Positions 1 to 5,374 of a stretch of DNA of 6,925 nt are shown piece after piece (positions within the stretch are counted from its first letter, which is position 1; every line of letters begins with the position of its first letter). Location of the stretch: the NCBI GenBank assembly GCA_021786815.1, contig JAJYMR010000418.1, positions 1 to 6,925 on the forward strand. Reading direction: 5' to 3'. This DNA is from Deltaproteobacteria bacterium. Lineage in GTDB: Bacteria > Desulfobacterota > Binatia > Binatales > Binataceae. A model generated the notes under the pieces. It worked only from the letters and a program-made list of their open reading frames with translations, searched no databases and was not told where the DNA came from. The position numbers and the translations under genes are program-made.

Positions 1-456
1 GTGCTTATCTTCATGGCCGTGTACTACAGCCGGGCGGGAATCCTGGCCGACTACGGGCTCACGCTCAATATCCTGCTTTTGATGTGCGTGATGGCGGCGC
101 TGCAGGCCACGCTGACGCTGCCCGGAATTGCGGGAATCGTGCTCACGCTCGGGATGTCGGTCGATGCGAACGTGCTGATAAACGAGCGGATGCGCGAGGA
201 GCTGCGCGCGGGCAAGACCCCGCGCGAGGCGGTCAAGATCGGCTACGAACGCGCATGGTCGGCGATCCGCGACTCGAACATCTCAACGTTTGTCGCGGGC
301 CTGATCCTGTTCCAGTTCGGCACCGGCCCGGTCAAGGGATTTGCGGTCACCCTGTGCGTGGGCGTGCTGACCGGCCTGTTTTCCTGCGTGGTCGTGACCA
401 GGGCATGGTATGACCACCTGATCTCTACGCGCAAATTGAAGATAATCAGCGTCTGA
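1..456 (+). CDS. secD: Protein translocase subunit SecD, C-terminal part (5' end outside window)
   Basis: This is the last 151 residues of SecD. SecD is the inner-membrane partner of SecYEG that, with SecF, uses the proton-motive force to help pull proteins into the periplasm. The frame is open from base 1 and ends at a TGA at 454-456. Visible SecD hallmarks are the membrane segment carrying LTLPGIAGIVLTLGMSVDAN (residues about 38-57), followed by the cytoplasmic NERMREEL stretch. Further on is FGTGPVKGFAVTL (about 106-118), then a last hydrophobic helix and a short basic tail. SecF would show different signatures in these positions, so this is SecD and not the SecF half of a fusion. The GTG at base 1 is an internal valine codon, not a start. 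In most bacteria secF follows directly; here the next gene on the strand is a small DNA-binding protein about 200 nt away. Confidence 0.95.
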   Translation: MLIFMAVYYSRAGILADYGLTLNILLLMCVMAALQATLTLPGIAGIVLTLGMSVDANVLINERMREELRAGKTPREAVKIGYERAWSAIRDSNISTFVAGLILFQFGTGPVKGFAVTLCVGVLTGLFSCVVVTRAWYDHLISTRKLKIISV

Positions 457-581
457 TAGCGTGTTTAAGCTAATCTGATGGCTGGGTTGTGAGTCAGACC
501 GTCTGGTTTCCGAGAGCGGCAATAAAAAGCGCGCAGGAACCAGCCCTGTGGATTGGCCCCTGGAGTTAAGACAAATTAAAC

Positions 582-610
582 TTGACTTGGCCGGCGGCAG
601 GATATTAGAA
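582..610 (+). promoter_or_regulatory. Likely sigma-70 promoter of the small HTH gene
   Basis: A good -35 match, TTGACT at 582-587, stands in a locally AT-rich patch. Candidate -10 hexamers are TATTAG at 603-608 (spacer 15) or TTAGAA at 605-610 (spacer 17). Transcription from here would start near 615 and leave about 40 nt of leader before the ATG at 656. The position inside the longer open frame beginning at GTG 548 argues that this frame is not translated from 548. The call rests on sequence match alone. Confidence 0.4.
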
Positions 611-655
611 AGCCTTGCCGCTTTGAACGTTTTTCAGGTACGTGCATCGACCGTC

Positions 656-853
656 ATGGCAGACAAGGATGATATCTTGCTGAACTCGCGGGAGGTCGCT
701 TTCCTCCTCGACCTGAGTCCCGACACGGTGAACGAGTTCGCCCGGCGCAACATATTGCCCGCGTTCAAGAAGGGGCGCCAATGGCGATTCCGCAGGAGGG
801 ATATCATTTCGGCCAAGCGCCAGCTGTCGCGCGGGGTCAACGCGGCGGCCTGA
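656..853 (+). CDS. Small helix-turn-helix (HTH_17 / excisionase-type) DNA-binding protein
   Basis: This 65-residue basic protein is almost entirely one winged-helix domain of the MerR/excisionase type. The pattern is LLNSREVAFLLDLSPDTV (residues 8-25), then RRNILPAFKKGRQWRFRRRDI (30-50). It matches the family layout of a helix pair, a turn, and a wing ending in W-R-F-x-R-x-D. It probably binds DNA, but its target is unknown. Such stand-alone domains occur as chromosomal regulators as well as phage or plasmid excisionases, and no integrase or att-like repeat is visible nearby. The frame is open back to a GTG at 548 with AGGAA at 535-539. I prefer ATG 656 because G/C at third codon positions is about 85% from 656 onward and only about 53% between 548 and 655. 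The 656 start also gives the usual domain length, and a promoter-like element lies at 582-610. The Shine-Dalgarno sequence before 656 is weak. Confidence 0.75.
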   Translation: MADKDDILLNSREVAFLLDLSPDTVNEFARRNILPAFKKGRQWRFRRRDIISAKRQLSRGVNAAA

Positions 854-969
854 AGGGCGTCGATTCGGGCTGGAACAGGCAACGCGGGATGGGAGAGATT
901 GCTTGGACCAGCCTGTCCCTGAGCATCGGATTTCATCGTTTTTGAGGCGGAAAGTAGAGGTTTGCAGCG

Positions 970-1587
970 ATGGCGGAACCGCATGAGAGTCGTGTGTATT
1001 CCGATCTTGCCCCGGTTTACGACTCGCTTTGGGGCCGTGCCTTCGTAGATCACGAACGCGAAGTTCTCGAAGAGCTGAATTTCAGGCCCGACCAGCGCGT
1101 GCTCGAGGTCGGCGTCGGCACCGGCATCTCGCTCGACGCTTACCCGGCGTACGTGCAGGTCGTGGGAGTCGATCCGTCGGCCGACATGCTCGCGCGGGCG
1201 GTCGCCAAGGTGCGGGAGAACCGCTGGGATCACGTCGAAGTAAAGCAGGGTGACGCGCTGAACCTCGACTTTCCGGATTCCAGCTTCGACTACGTCTGCA
1301 GCTTCCACGTGATCACGGTGGTGCCGGATCCGGTCAGGATGATGCAGGAGATGGTGCGCGTATGCAGGCCGGGTGGGCGGATCGTGGTGATCAATCACTT
1401 CGCCAGCTCGAACCCGCTTCTATATTTCTTCGCGAGCCTCGCCAATCCCGTAACCAAGCTTCTCGGATGGACGATGCGGCTTCGGGTGGACGATATCCTC
1501 GACGGCCACAATATCGAGGTCGAGAAGAACGAGCGGGTCTCACGCCTGTCGATCCATCGCGTGATCGTCGCGCGTAAGGGCGAATAG
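970..1587 (+). CDS. Class I SAM-dependent methyltransferase, PmtA-like (phosphatidylethanolamine N-methyltransferase type)
   Basis: This is a 205-residue Rossmann-fold methyltransferase. SAM motif I is VLEVGVGTG (residues 44-52), followed by GVDPSADML (66-74) with the acidic residue D68 that would bind the SAM ribose. Next come GDALNLDFPDSSFDYV (94-109), VITVVPDP (114-121) and RPGGRIVVINH (133-143). The N-terminal YSDLAPVYD element and the VGVGTGISLDAYP and VITVVPDP wording recall the Rhodobacter-type PmtA family, which methylates phosphatidylethanolamine toward phosphatidylcholine. The substrate is inferred by resemblance; a ubiquinone/menaquinone-type (UbiE-like) or other small-molecule methyltransferase remains possible. 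There is no signal peptide, so it should be cytosolic or peripheral to the membrane. The start is supported by GAGG at 957-960, nine nt before the ATG. It follows the HTH gene by 116 nt. Confidence 0.85.
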   Translation: MAEPHESRVYSDLAPVYDSLWGRAFVDHEREVLEELNFRPDQRVLEVGVGTGISLDAYPAYVQVVGVDPSADMLARAVAKVRENRWDHVEVKQGDALNLDFPDSSFDYVCSFHVITVVPDPVRMMQEMVRVCRPGGRIVVINHFASSNPLLYFFASLANPVTKLLGWTMRLRVDDILDGHNIEVEKNERVSRLSIHRVIVARKGE

Positions 1588-1606
1588 GGCCTTTAGCGTG
1601 CGTCGC

Positions 1607-1627
1607 GCCGCCCGCGCGGACGGCTTT
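1607..1627 (+). terminator. Possible intrinsic terminator after the methyltransferase gene
   Basis: GCCG at 1607-1610 pairs with CGGC at 1621-1624. After one C/A mismatch, CC at 1612-1613 pairs with GG at 1618-1619, leaving a four-base loop. Only a short TTT (1625-1627) follows. The position, about 20 nt after the stop at 1587, fits a terminator. The short T-run and very GC-rich surroundings keep confidence low. Confidence 0.3.
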
Positions 1628-1804
1628 GGAGCGTGTTGCGAGCCGTCCCCGCGCGGGTGCCCCCCGAACGCGGCTTTCTCCACGCGAAACTGTGCGCGTA
1701 ACGCGTTTGTCGCTCCCAAATCATCCGGGCCGGGTAAAATGTGTGCGCACGGCCCGTACGGCGCTGCCCCAACTGCCCGCGCGGCGCGTCCGACCGGAGG
1801 AACG

Positions 1805-2530
1805 ATGACGAGGAGACTTGTCGCGCTTGCGGCTCTTGTCGCGGCTCTCGCCTTTGGCGTGAGTGCGTATGCCTACCAGGCGGAAGCGGTTGTCGACGGC
1901 GGCACGATCGCAGGAACCGTCAGATACGCGGGCAAGCCGCCGAAGCCCGAGCGAGTTGAAATCACCAAGGACATCGGCGTATGCGGCGCCGAGCCGCATT
2001 ATTCGGAGGCGCTCATCGTGGGAGCCGACGGCGGGATAAAGTATGCCGTCGTCACGCTCAAGGACATCGAAAAGGGCGAGCCAATCAAGCCGGTCGAGGT
2101 CAAATTCGACCAGAAGGGCTGCGAATACCATCCGCACGTAATCGCGCTTCCAGCAGGCGGCACCGTCGACATCATCAACTCGGACGGCATTCTGCACAAC
2201 GTCCACACCGAATCGAAGGCGAACCCGCCGTTCAACCTTGCTCAACCGGGCTTCAAGCGGCTGATAAGGAAAAAGCTGGACAAGCCCGACCTGATCGAGG
2301 TGAGCTGCGACGTGCATAACTGGATGCGCGGATGGTGGTACGTGGCGGCCAGTCCCTACTACGCCGTTACCGACGCGGCCGGCCATTACACGATAAGCAA
2401 CGTTCCGCCCGGAACTTACACGCTCCAGGTATGGCAGGAGACGCTCGGCACGCGTGAGCGGAAGGTTGACGTAAAGCCCGGCAAGACCGTAACCGTTGAT
2501 TTCGAGCTTTCGGCGAAAACGAACAAGTAG
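1805..2530 (+). CDS. Exported cupredoxin-like protein with C-terminal carboxypeptidase regulatory-like domain
   Basis: This 241-residue protein has a typical signal peptide: a basic start, a hydrophobic core at residues 5-20 and A-Y-A at 21-23 as likely cleavage site. It should be periplasmic or extracytoplasmic. Residues about 32-85 form a beta-rich lead domain (GGTIAGTVRYAGKPP). Residues about 105-182 look like a cupredoxin. NSDGILHNVH (125-134) gives His131 as a candidate type-1 copper ligand, and VSCDVHNWM (166-174) gives Cys168, His171 and Met174. Residues about 185-237 (YAVTDAAGHYTI, NVPPGTYTLQVW) resemble a carboxypeptidase regulatory-like beta-sandwich. Cys60 and Cys106 could form a disulfide. 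Copper binding and electron transfer are inferred from the ligand pattern; no partner oxidase or cytochrome is adjacent. The ATG is chosen for the strong GGAGG at 1796-1800 and because the signal peptide starts there; the frame extends upstream to 1598. A TAAAAT at 1735-1740 could be a -10 box but lacks a convincing -35. Confidence 0.85.
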   Translation: MTRRLVALAALVAALAFGVSAYAYQAEAVVDGGTIAGTVRYAGKPPKPERVEITKDIGVCGAEPHYSEALIVGADGGIKYAVVTLKDIEKGEPIKPVEVKFDQKGCEYHPHVIALPAGGTVDIINSDGILHNVHTESKANPPFNLAQPGFKRLIRKKLDKPDLIEVSCDVHNWMRGWWYVAASPYYAVTDAAGHYTISNVPPGTYTLQVWQETLGTRERKVDVKPGKTVTVDFELSAKTNK

Positions 2531-2551
2531 CGCCGGCGCGCGGCGATTCCG

Positions 2552-2580
2552 AGCGCGCCGCGGCGTCAATCGCGCTTTTT
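2552..2580 (+). terminator. Possible intrinsic terminator after the cupredoxin gene
   Basis: AGCGCG (2552-2557) pairs with CGCGCT (2571-2576), and the T-run continues to 2580. A competing GC-rich hairpin, CGGCGCGC (2534-2541) with GCGCGCCG (2553-2560), lies just after the stop codon. Either could end transcription of the cupredoxin gene before the VOC gene. The stem next to the T-run is only six bp with a 13-nt loop, so the call is tentative. Confidence 0.35.
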
Positions 2581-2592
2581 CAGGGTTATGCC

Positions 2593-2961
2593 ATGATCAA
2601 ACGACTCGACCACCTGGACGTTGCAACTTCGGACCTCGCGGATGCCGCCTCCATCTACGAGCGCAATTTCGGTTTCAAGGTGAATCGCTCCGCCGATTCC
2701 GAAACCGCCAGTGTCACTGTCGGAGGCGCGGAGATCCGGCTCGCTTCGGGCGCCCTTGCCAAAGCGGCGCTGGAATCCCAGGGCGAAGGGATGACCGGGC
2801 TATGGCTCGAAGCCGAGGATATCGAGCAGGTCGTCGCGGCTTTCAAAAAGGCGGGGCTTGCAGTGGGCAAGATCACGAAAGAGCAGGGGCGTCGCGTGTT
2901 CGCGGTCGATCCGAAAATCGCCAACCAGGTCCCGCTCTTCATCTTCGACAGGAAGAGCTGA
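2593..2961 (+). CDS. VOC family (glyoxalase/dioxygenase-fold) protein
   Basis: This 122-residue protein has the two-repeat beta-alpha-beta-beta-beta layout of the vicinal oxygen chelate superfamily. The first repeat starts with RLDHLDVATSDLADAASIYERNFGF (from residue 4; first 20 are diagnostic) and ends near GGAEIRLASG (44-53). The second starts near MTGLWLEAEDIEQVVAAFKK (67-86) and ends with VPLFIFDR (113-120). His7 and Glu47 occupy first-repeat metal-ligand positions. In the second repeat the usual His appears replaced near Thr68/Gly69, and the final strand lacks an obvious Glu. It may therefore have altered metal binding or no metal-dependent activity. VOC proteins include methylmalonyl-CoA epimerase, glyoxalase I and resistance proteins, and I cannot assign a substrate. 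AGGG at 2582-2585, seven nt before the ATG, supports the start. Its stop lies 13 nt from the convergent plsC stop. Confidence 0.8.
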   Translation: MIKRLDHLDVATSDLADAASIYERNFGFKVNRSADSETASVTVGGAEIRLASGALAKAALESQGEGMTGLWLEAEDIEQVVAAFKKAGLAVGKITKEQGRRVFAVDPKIANQVPLFIFDRKS

Positions 2962-2974
2962 ATCCTCGCGACCG

Positions 2975-3730
2975 CTACGCGTGCCAGGAGGGATCGAACG
3001 CCGCGCGCACGGTCTCTTCGAGCGTCCTGGTAAGCTCCGCGCGGTCGGCGCCTTCCGCGGGTATCGGCGGACAGATCTTCATCCGCATCCTGCTGCCCGG
3101 AACGACCACTTTGGCCTCGCGCGGAAAGAACGCCGCCGAGCCCATTATCGCCATCGGGACGCATGGCACCCTGGTCGCGATCGCGAGCCACGCGGCGCCT
3201 TCGCTGAACTCGTGCACGCGGTTGTCGCTGAAGCGATGGCCCTCGGCGAAGACGCAGATCGGGTAGTTATTGCGCGCCGCCTCGAGCGCGCGGCGAATCG
3301 ATTTTCCGCCGCGCTGGCGGTCGATCACGATATGCTGGTTCTTGCGCAGCGTGTACCCGATAAACGGAATCCGCAGCAGTTCCTTCTTTGCGACGAAGCG
3401 GGTGTCGCCGGGCATATAGGCCAGAATCGCGAAAATGTCGAAGAAGCTCTGATGGTTGGTCACGAGCACATAGGACTTGAGCCCGCGCAGATGCTCCAGG
3501 CCTTCGATTTCGACCTTGATGCCGCAGGTCAGGATTATCAGCCATCCCCAGAGCCGGCTTAGCGTGGACACGCTCCGATGCATCCCGAGCGCGGCAAGCG
3601 CAGCCGCCGTCGGCGCAATCACTACCGTGTACAGAACCGAGAGTATCGTCGCCGCGGTGCCCCATATCAGCTTGAGGAAGCGGACCGGGGCGGCCGCGCC
3701 GAGTGGCCGTGCTTCCACATGATTCACCAT
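2975..3730 (-). CDS. plsC: 1-acyl-sn-glycerol-3-phosphate acyltransferase (PlsC family)
   Basis: PlsC transfers an acyl chain to lysophosphatidic acid, making phosphatidic acid at the cytoplasmic membrane, the entry to phospholipid synthesis. From the start used here the protein has 251 residues. A hydrophobic N-terminal segment spans about residues 18-48. Motif I is NHQSFFD (92-98, catalytic His93 and Asp98). The motif II region is FVAKKELLRIPFIG (112-125). Motif III is FAEGHRFS (161-168), a variant of the usual F-P-E-G-T-R-S. Motif IV is VPMAIMG (191-197). The variant motif III means another lysophospholipid acceptor is possible. The frame extends to another ATG at 3790, giving 271 residues. 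Neither start has a good Shine-Dalgarno sequence. I chose 3730 because the extra 20 residues are low-complexity basic sequence and coincide with a 10-bp inverted repeat. No convincing promoter was found. Confidence 0.9.
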   Translation of the reverse strand: MVNHVEARPLGAAAPVRFLKLIWGTAATILSVLYTVVIAPTAAALAALGMHRSVSTLSRLWGWLIILTCGIKVEIEGLEHLRGLKSYVLVTNHQSFFDIFAILAYMPGDTRFVAKKELLRIPFIGYTLRKNQHIVIDRQRGGKSIRRALEAARNNYPICVFAEGHRFSDNRVHEFSEGAAWLAIATRVPCVPMAIMGSAAFFPREAKVVVPGSRMRMKICPPIPAEGADRAELTRTLEETVRAAFDPSWHA

Positions 3731-3750
3731 CGCGCCCAATTTTGAGCGGT

Positions 3751-3794
3751 GCCGGTGCCGGATAGCAAGCGCGGTCAATCGGTGCGGCACCGGC
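3751..3794. repeat. 10-bp perfect inverted repeat upstream of plsC
   Basis: GCCGGTGCCG at 3751-3760 is the exact reverse complement of CGGCACCGGC at 3785-3794, with 24 nt between the arms. If plsC starts at 3730, this would form a hairpin in its mRNA leader about 20 nt before the start codon. It could equally be an operator or a chance match in GC-rich DNA. Confidence 0.5.
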
Positions 3795-3798
3795 GGCG

Positions 3799-3827
3799 TT
3801 GACAGCCATCTGGTCGGTTGTTAAACG
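3799..3827 (+). promoter_or_regulatory. Likely promoter of the unknown exported-protein gene
   Basis: A perfect TTGACA -35 box lies at 3799-3804. A weak -10 candidate, TAAACG at 3822-3827, follows with a 17-nt spacer; TTAAAC at 3821-3826 is an alternative. The predicted start of transcription near 3834 would leave about a 50-nt leader before the ATG at 3883. It sits between the divergent plsC and the unknown gene and points toward the latter. Confidence 0.4.
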
Positions 3828-3882
3828 CAAATCACGCGCGTGACGTGCCCGTATCGACCGGGAATCTCCGCGCGGTAAGGCG

Positions 3883-4479
3883 ATGAGGTTTGTGTTTTCG
3901 GCAGCGGTAACCCGTACCTCATCGAAACCACCGCTCCAGGCTGCCTATCGCATCGAGCAGAGCGCGCCGGTATCGGCGTGCGGGCTTGCGCTTGCGGCTT
4001 TTGCGCTCGCGGCGGCCATCCTCGCGGCGCCGGTTCGTGCAGCCTCGCATCCCGAGGCTCAGCTTACTGCCGAGATGGCTTGCCGGGAAATCAGGGTTTC
4101 GCTCGCAGCGCTTGCCGAGGCGGAACGCAACCAGGCGCTCGCGCTTCATCTGATGGCTGACGGAAAGCCCACGCCGATTGTCGAGGCCAGATTGACCGTA
4201 CTGCAGGCGCGGATCTCGGAATTGAGAGCGGCCCTGCGCAAGGCGCGCATCCAGGGACCATCGCACGACCCCGAGGTCTCGAACTGCGTAAAGCTCGGCT
4301 TCCGCTCGCTTATCGACGCCGAGGTGCTAAGCAACGATGTCGAGCAGGTCGTGGCGGTTTCGGGTGGACCGCTCAGCGCGCCGCTTCGGGCCGGCGAATC
4401 TAAGTGGGCCGAATTCCCGGGCGCGGCCCTTCCCCCGCCGCCTGCGCCCGCTGCGCCATCCCGCGCGGCACCACGATAG
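3883..4479 (+). CDS. Exported or membrane-anchored protein of unknown function
   Basis: I do not recognise the family of this 198-residue protein. It begins with a polar stretch of about 32 residues, then a hydrophobic Ala/Leu segment at about 33-50 ending in VRA (51-53). This could be a signal peptide with an unusually long N-region or a signal anchor. The following region, about 60-125, is predicted by eye to be helical and rich in Ala, Leu, Glu and Arg (LTVLQARISELRAALRKARI at 104-123), a possible coiled coil. Cys67 and Cys135 flank the helical region and could pair after export. Residues 181-198 are a Pro/Ala-rich tail. High G/C at third positions through the body supports real coding. 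The start lacks a well-spaced Shine-Dalgarno; GTG 3892 is an alternative. The last 80 nt overlap the convergent iron permease gene. Confidence 0.6.
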   Translation: MRFVFSAAVTRTSSKPPLQAAYRIEQSAPVSACGLALAAFALAAAILAAPVRAASHPEAQLTAEMACREIRVSLAALAEAERNQALALHLMADGKPTPIVEARLTVLQARISELRAALRKARIQGPSHDPEVSNCVKLGFRSLIDAEVLSNDVEQVVAVSGGPLSAPLRAGESKWAEFPGAALPPPPAPAAPSRAAPR

Positions 4480-5248
4480 CCGCGGCCGCGACAAGCAGCA
4501 GGGCGAACTGCGCGCCGAGGCTCTGCACGGTCGGAAAAATCCCGAGAATCGACATCGTGGGCGCGTGCGGGATAAAGGTGGCGTGAATCAGCCCGGATTC
4601 CTGGAAGCTCGCCACGCCTTGTCCGATGAACACGATGGCAAGCCCGTAGAGCAGGTAGGAAGTGAACCGGAAAAGCGGGCGTATCGGGATTTTGTAGGCC
4701 GCGCGGTTCAGCACCACGAAGGTTACCGCCAGCGCCAGTGCTCCGGCGACGACGCCCAACGCGACCGCGTGGCGCTCGGCCGACTCGGTTGCGCCTGCGG
4801 TCAGTGCCTCGAAGAAGACTATCGTCTCGGCACCCTCGCGCATCACGGCCAGAAACGCCGAAAGACCGATCGCGAACCACGGAAGCGCGCTCTGGCGCGC
4901 GCCCTCGACCTGGGCACTGATGAAGCCGCGCCAGCGATCGGATTGGGTCTTCGCGGTAAGCCATGAGCTTACGTAAAAAAGCGTGGCCGCCGCGAGCATC
5001 TGGAAGACGCCCTCCAGCGTGTCGCTCGCGTTGTCGCCGATCAGATGGTTGACGGTCCAGGCAAGGATTACGCTGGCCGCGATCGCCAGCGATGCGCCCA
5101 AATAGACGGCGCGCGCGCGCTGCCCGCGGCCGGCCTCGCGGGTGCCGGCCGCAAGGGCGACCACCACCAGCATCGCTTCCATCCCTTCGCGGTACAGGAT
5201 TCCAAGCGCGTAGAGGAAATATGGAATTAGGGTCGAAGTATGTTCCAC
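4400..5248 (-). CDS. FTR1/EfeU-like high-affinity iron permease
   Basis: This 282-residue integral membrane protein is of the FTR1 (iron permease) family, which imports iron across the cytoplasmic membrane. It carries the two signature R-E-G-x-E motifs: REGME at residues 20-24 and REGAE at 137-141. Both lie inside hydrophobic segments, as expected for the iron path. About seven membrane segments can be read, roughly at 7-35, 47-66, 78-96, 122-150, 160-181, 197-214 and 245-262. The C-terminal PTMSILGIFPTVQSLGAQ (230-247) is also family-like. EfeO and EfeB partners are not next to it, so it appears stand-alone in this window. The start is a GTG at 5248; no other start exists before an in-frame stop upstream, and there is no clear Shine-Dalgarno. 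A strong Fur box and a -35 box lie directly upstream, which supports the function independently. The C-terminal tail overlaps the neighbouring convergent gene by 80 nt. Confidence 0.93.
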   Translation of the reverse strand: MEHTSTLIPYFLYALGILYREGMEAMLVVVALAAGTREAGRGQRARAVYLGASLAIAASVILAWTVNHLIGDNASDTLEGVFQMLAAATLFYVSSWLTAKTQSDRWRGFISAQVEGARQSALPWFAIGLSAFLAVMREGAETIVFFEALTAGATESAERHAVALGVVAGALALAVTFVVLNRAAYKIPIRPLFRFTSYLLYGLAIVFIGQGVASFQESGLIHATFIPHAPTMSILGIFPTVQSLGAQFALLLVAAAAIVVPRGMAQRAQAAGEGPRPGIRPT

Positions 5249-5261
5249 GGGCGGGGCACCG

Positions 5262-5281
5262 GAAAATGAAAATGATTCTCA
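5262..5281 (-). promoter_or_regulatory. Fur box controlling the iron permease
   Basis: Plus-strand bases 5262-5280 match the classical 19-bp Fur consensus (GATAATGATAATCATTATC) at 15 of 19 positions. The core TGAAAAT-G-ATTCTCA at 5267-5281 matches the 7-1-7 form (TGATAAT-N-ATTATCA) at 13 of 14 arm positions. It lies just downstream of the -10 box and over the predicted transcription start of the permease gene. Binding of Fur with iron should therefore block transcription, so the gene should be on when iron is scarce. The gene 5469-6356 lies about 190 nt away on the other side and is a less likely target. Confidence 0.8.
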
Positions 5282-5285
5282 GTTA

Positions 5286-5314
5286 ACGCTAGTTTCCCTT
5301 CCAGAAATTGTCAA
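5286..5314 (-). promoter_or_regulatory. Promoter of the iron permease gene
   Basis: Read on the minus strand, TTGACA (5314-5309) is a perfect -35 box. It is followed after 17 nt by TAGCGT (5291-5286), a 3-of-6 match to the -10 consensus. Transcription would start near 5279, inside the Fur box, leaving about 30 nt before the GTG start. The spacing and the Fur box position support each other. Confidence 0.55.
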
Positions 5315-5374
5315 ACCGCCATCCCGGCTGCGCCCGCCTTGCGACGCTCCATGGCCCGGTGTAACGTCACGATT

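Noticed and set aside
495..505. CAGAC-C-GTCTG small inverted repeat after secD
   Set aside because: Five-bp arms with a one-base centre are too short for a hairpin terminator, no T-run follows, and there is no second copy to support an operator.
656..853. The excisionase-type protein as evidence for a prophage or integrative element
   Set aside because: There is no integrase, recombinase, tRNA or direct repeat nearby, and all flanking genes look chromosomal. The HTH_17 domain is also common in ordinary regulators.
634..1398. Long open frame on the minus strand across the HTH and methyltransferase genes
   Set aside because: It is antisense to two recognisable genes, its product is rich in His and Arg without any family motif, and GC-rich coding DNA commonly opens such antisense frames.
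1735..1740. TAAAAT as a -10 box for the cupredoxin gene
   Set aside because: The nearest -35 candidate, TTGTCG at 1707-1712, is 22 nt away, which is too far. The hexamer alone is not enough to report a promoter.
1721..2569. 282-codon minus-strand open frame opposite the cupredoxin gene
   Set aside because: The plus strand encodes a signal peptide and family motifs with a strong Shine-Dalgarno. The minus-strand product is Arg/Val-rich with no recognisable domain.
4337..4966. 209-codon plus-strand open frame opposite the iron permease
   Set aside because: It overlaps a clear FTR1 protein, and its product is Arg/Gly/His-rich and featureless.
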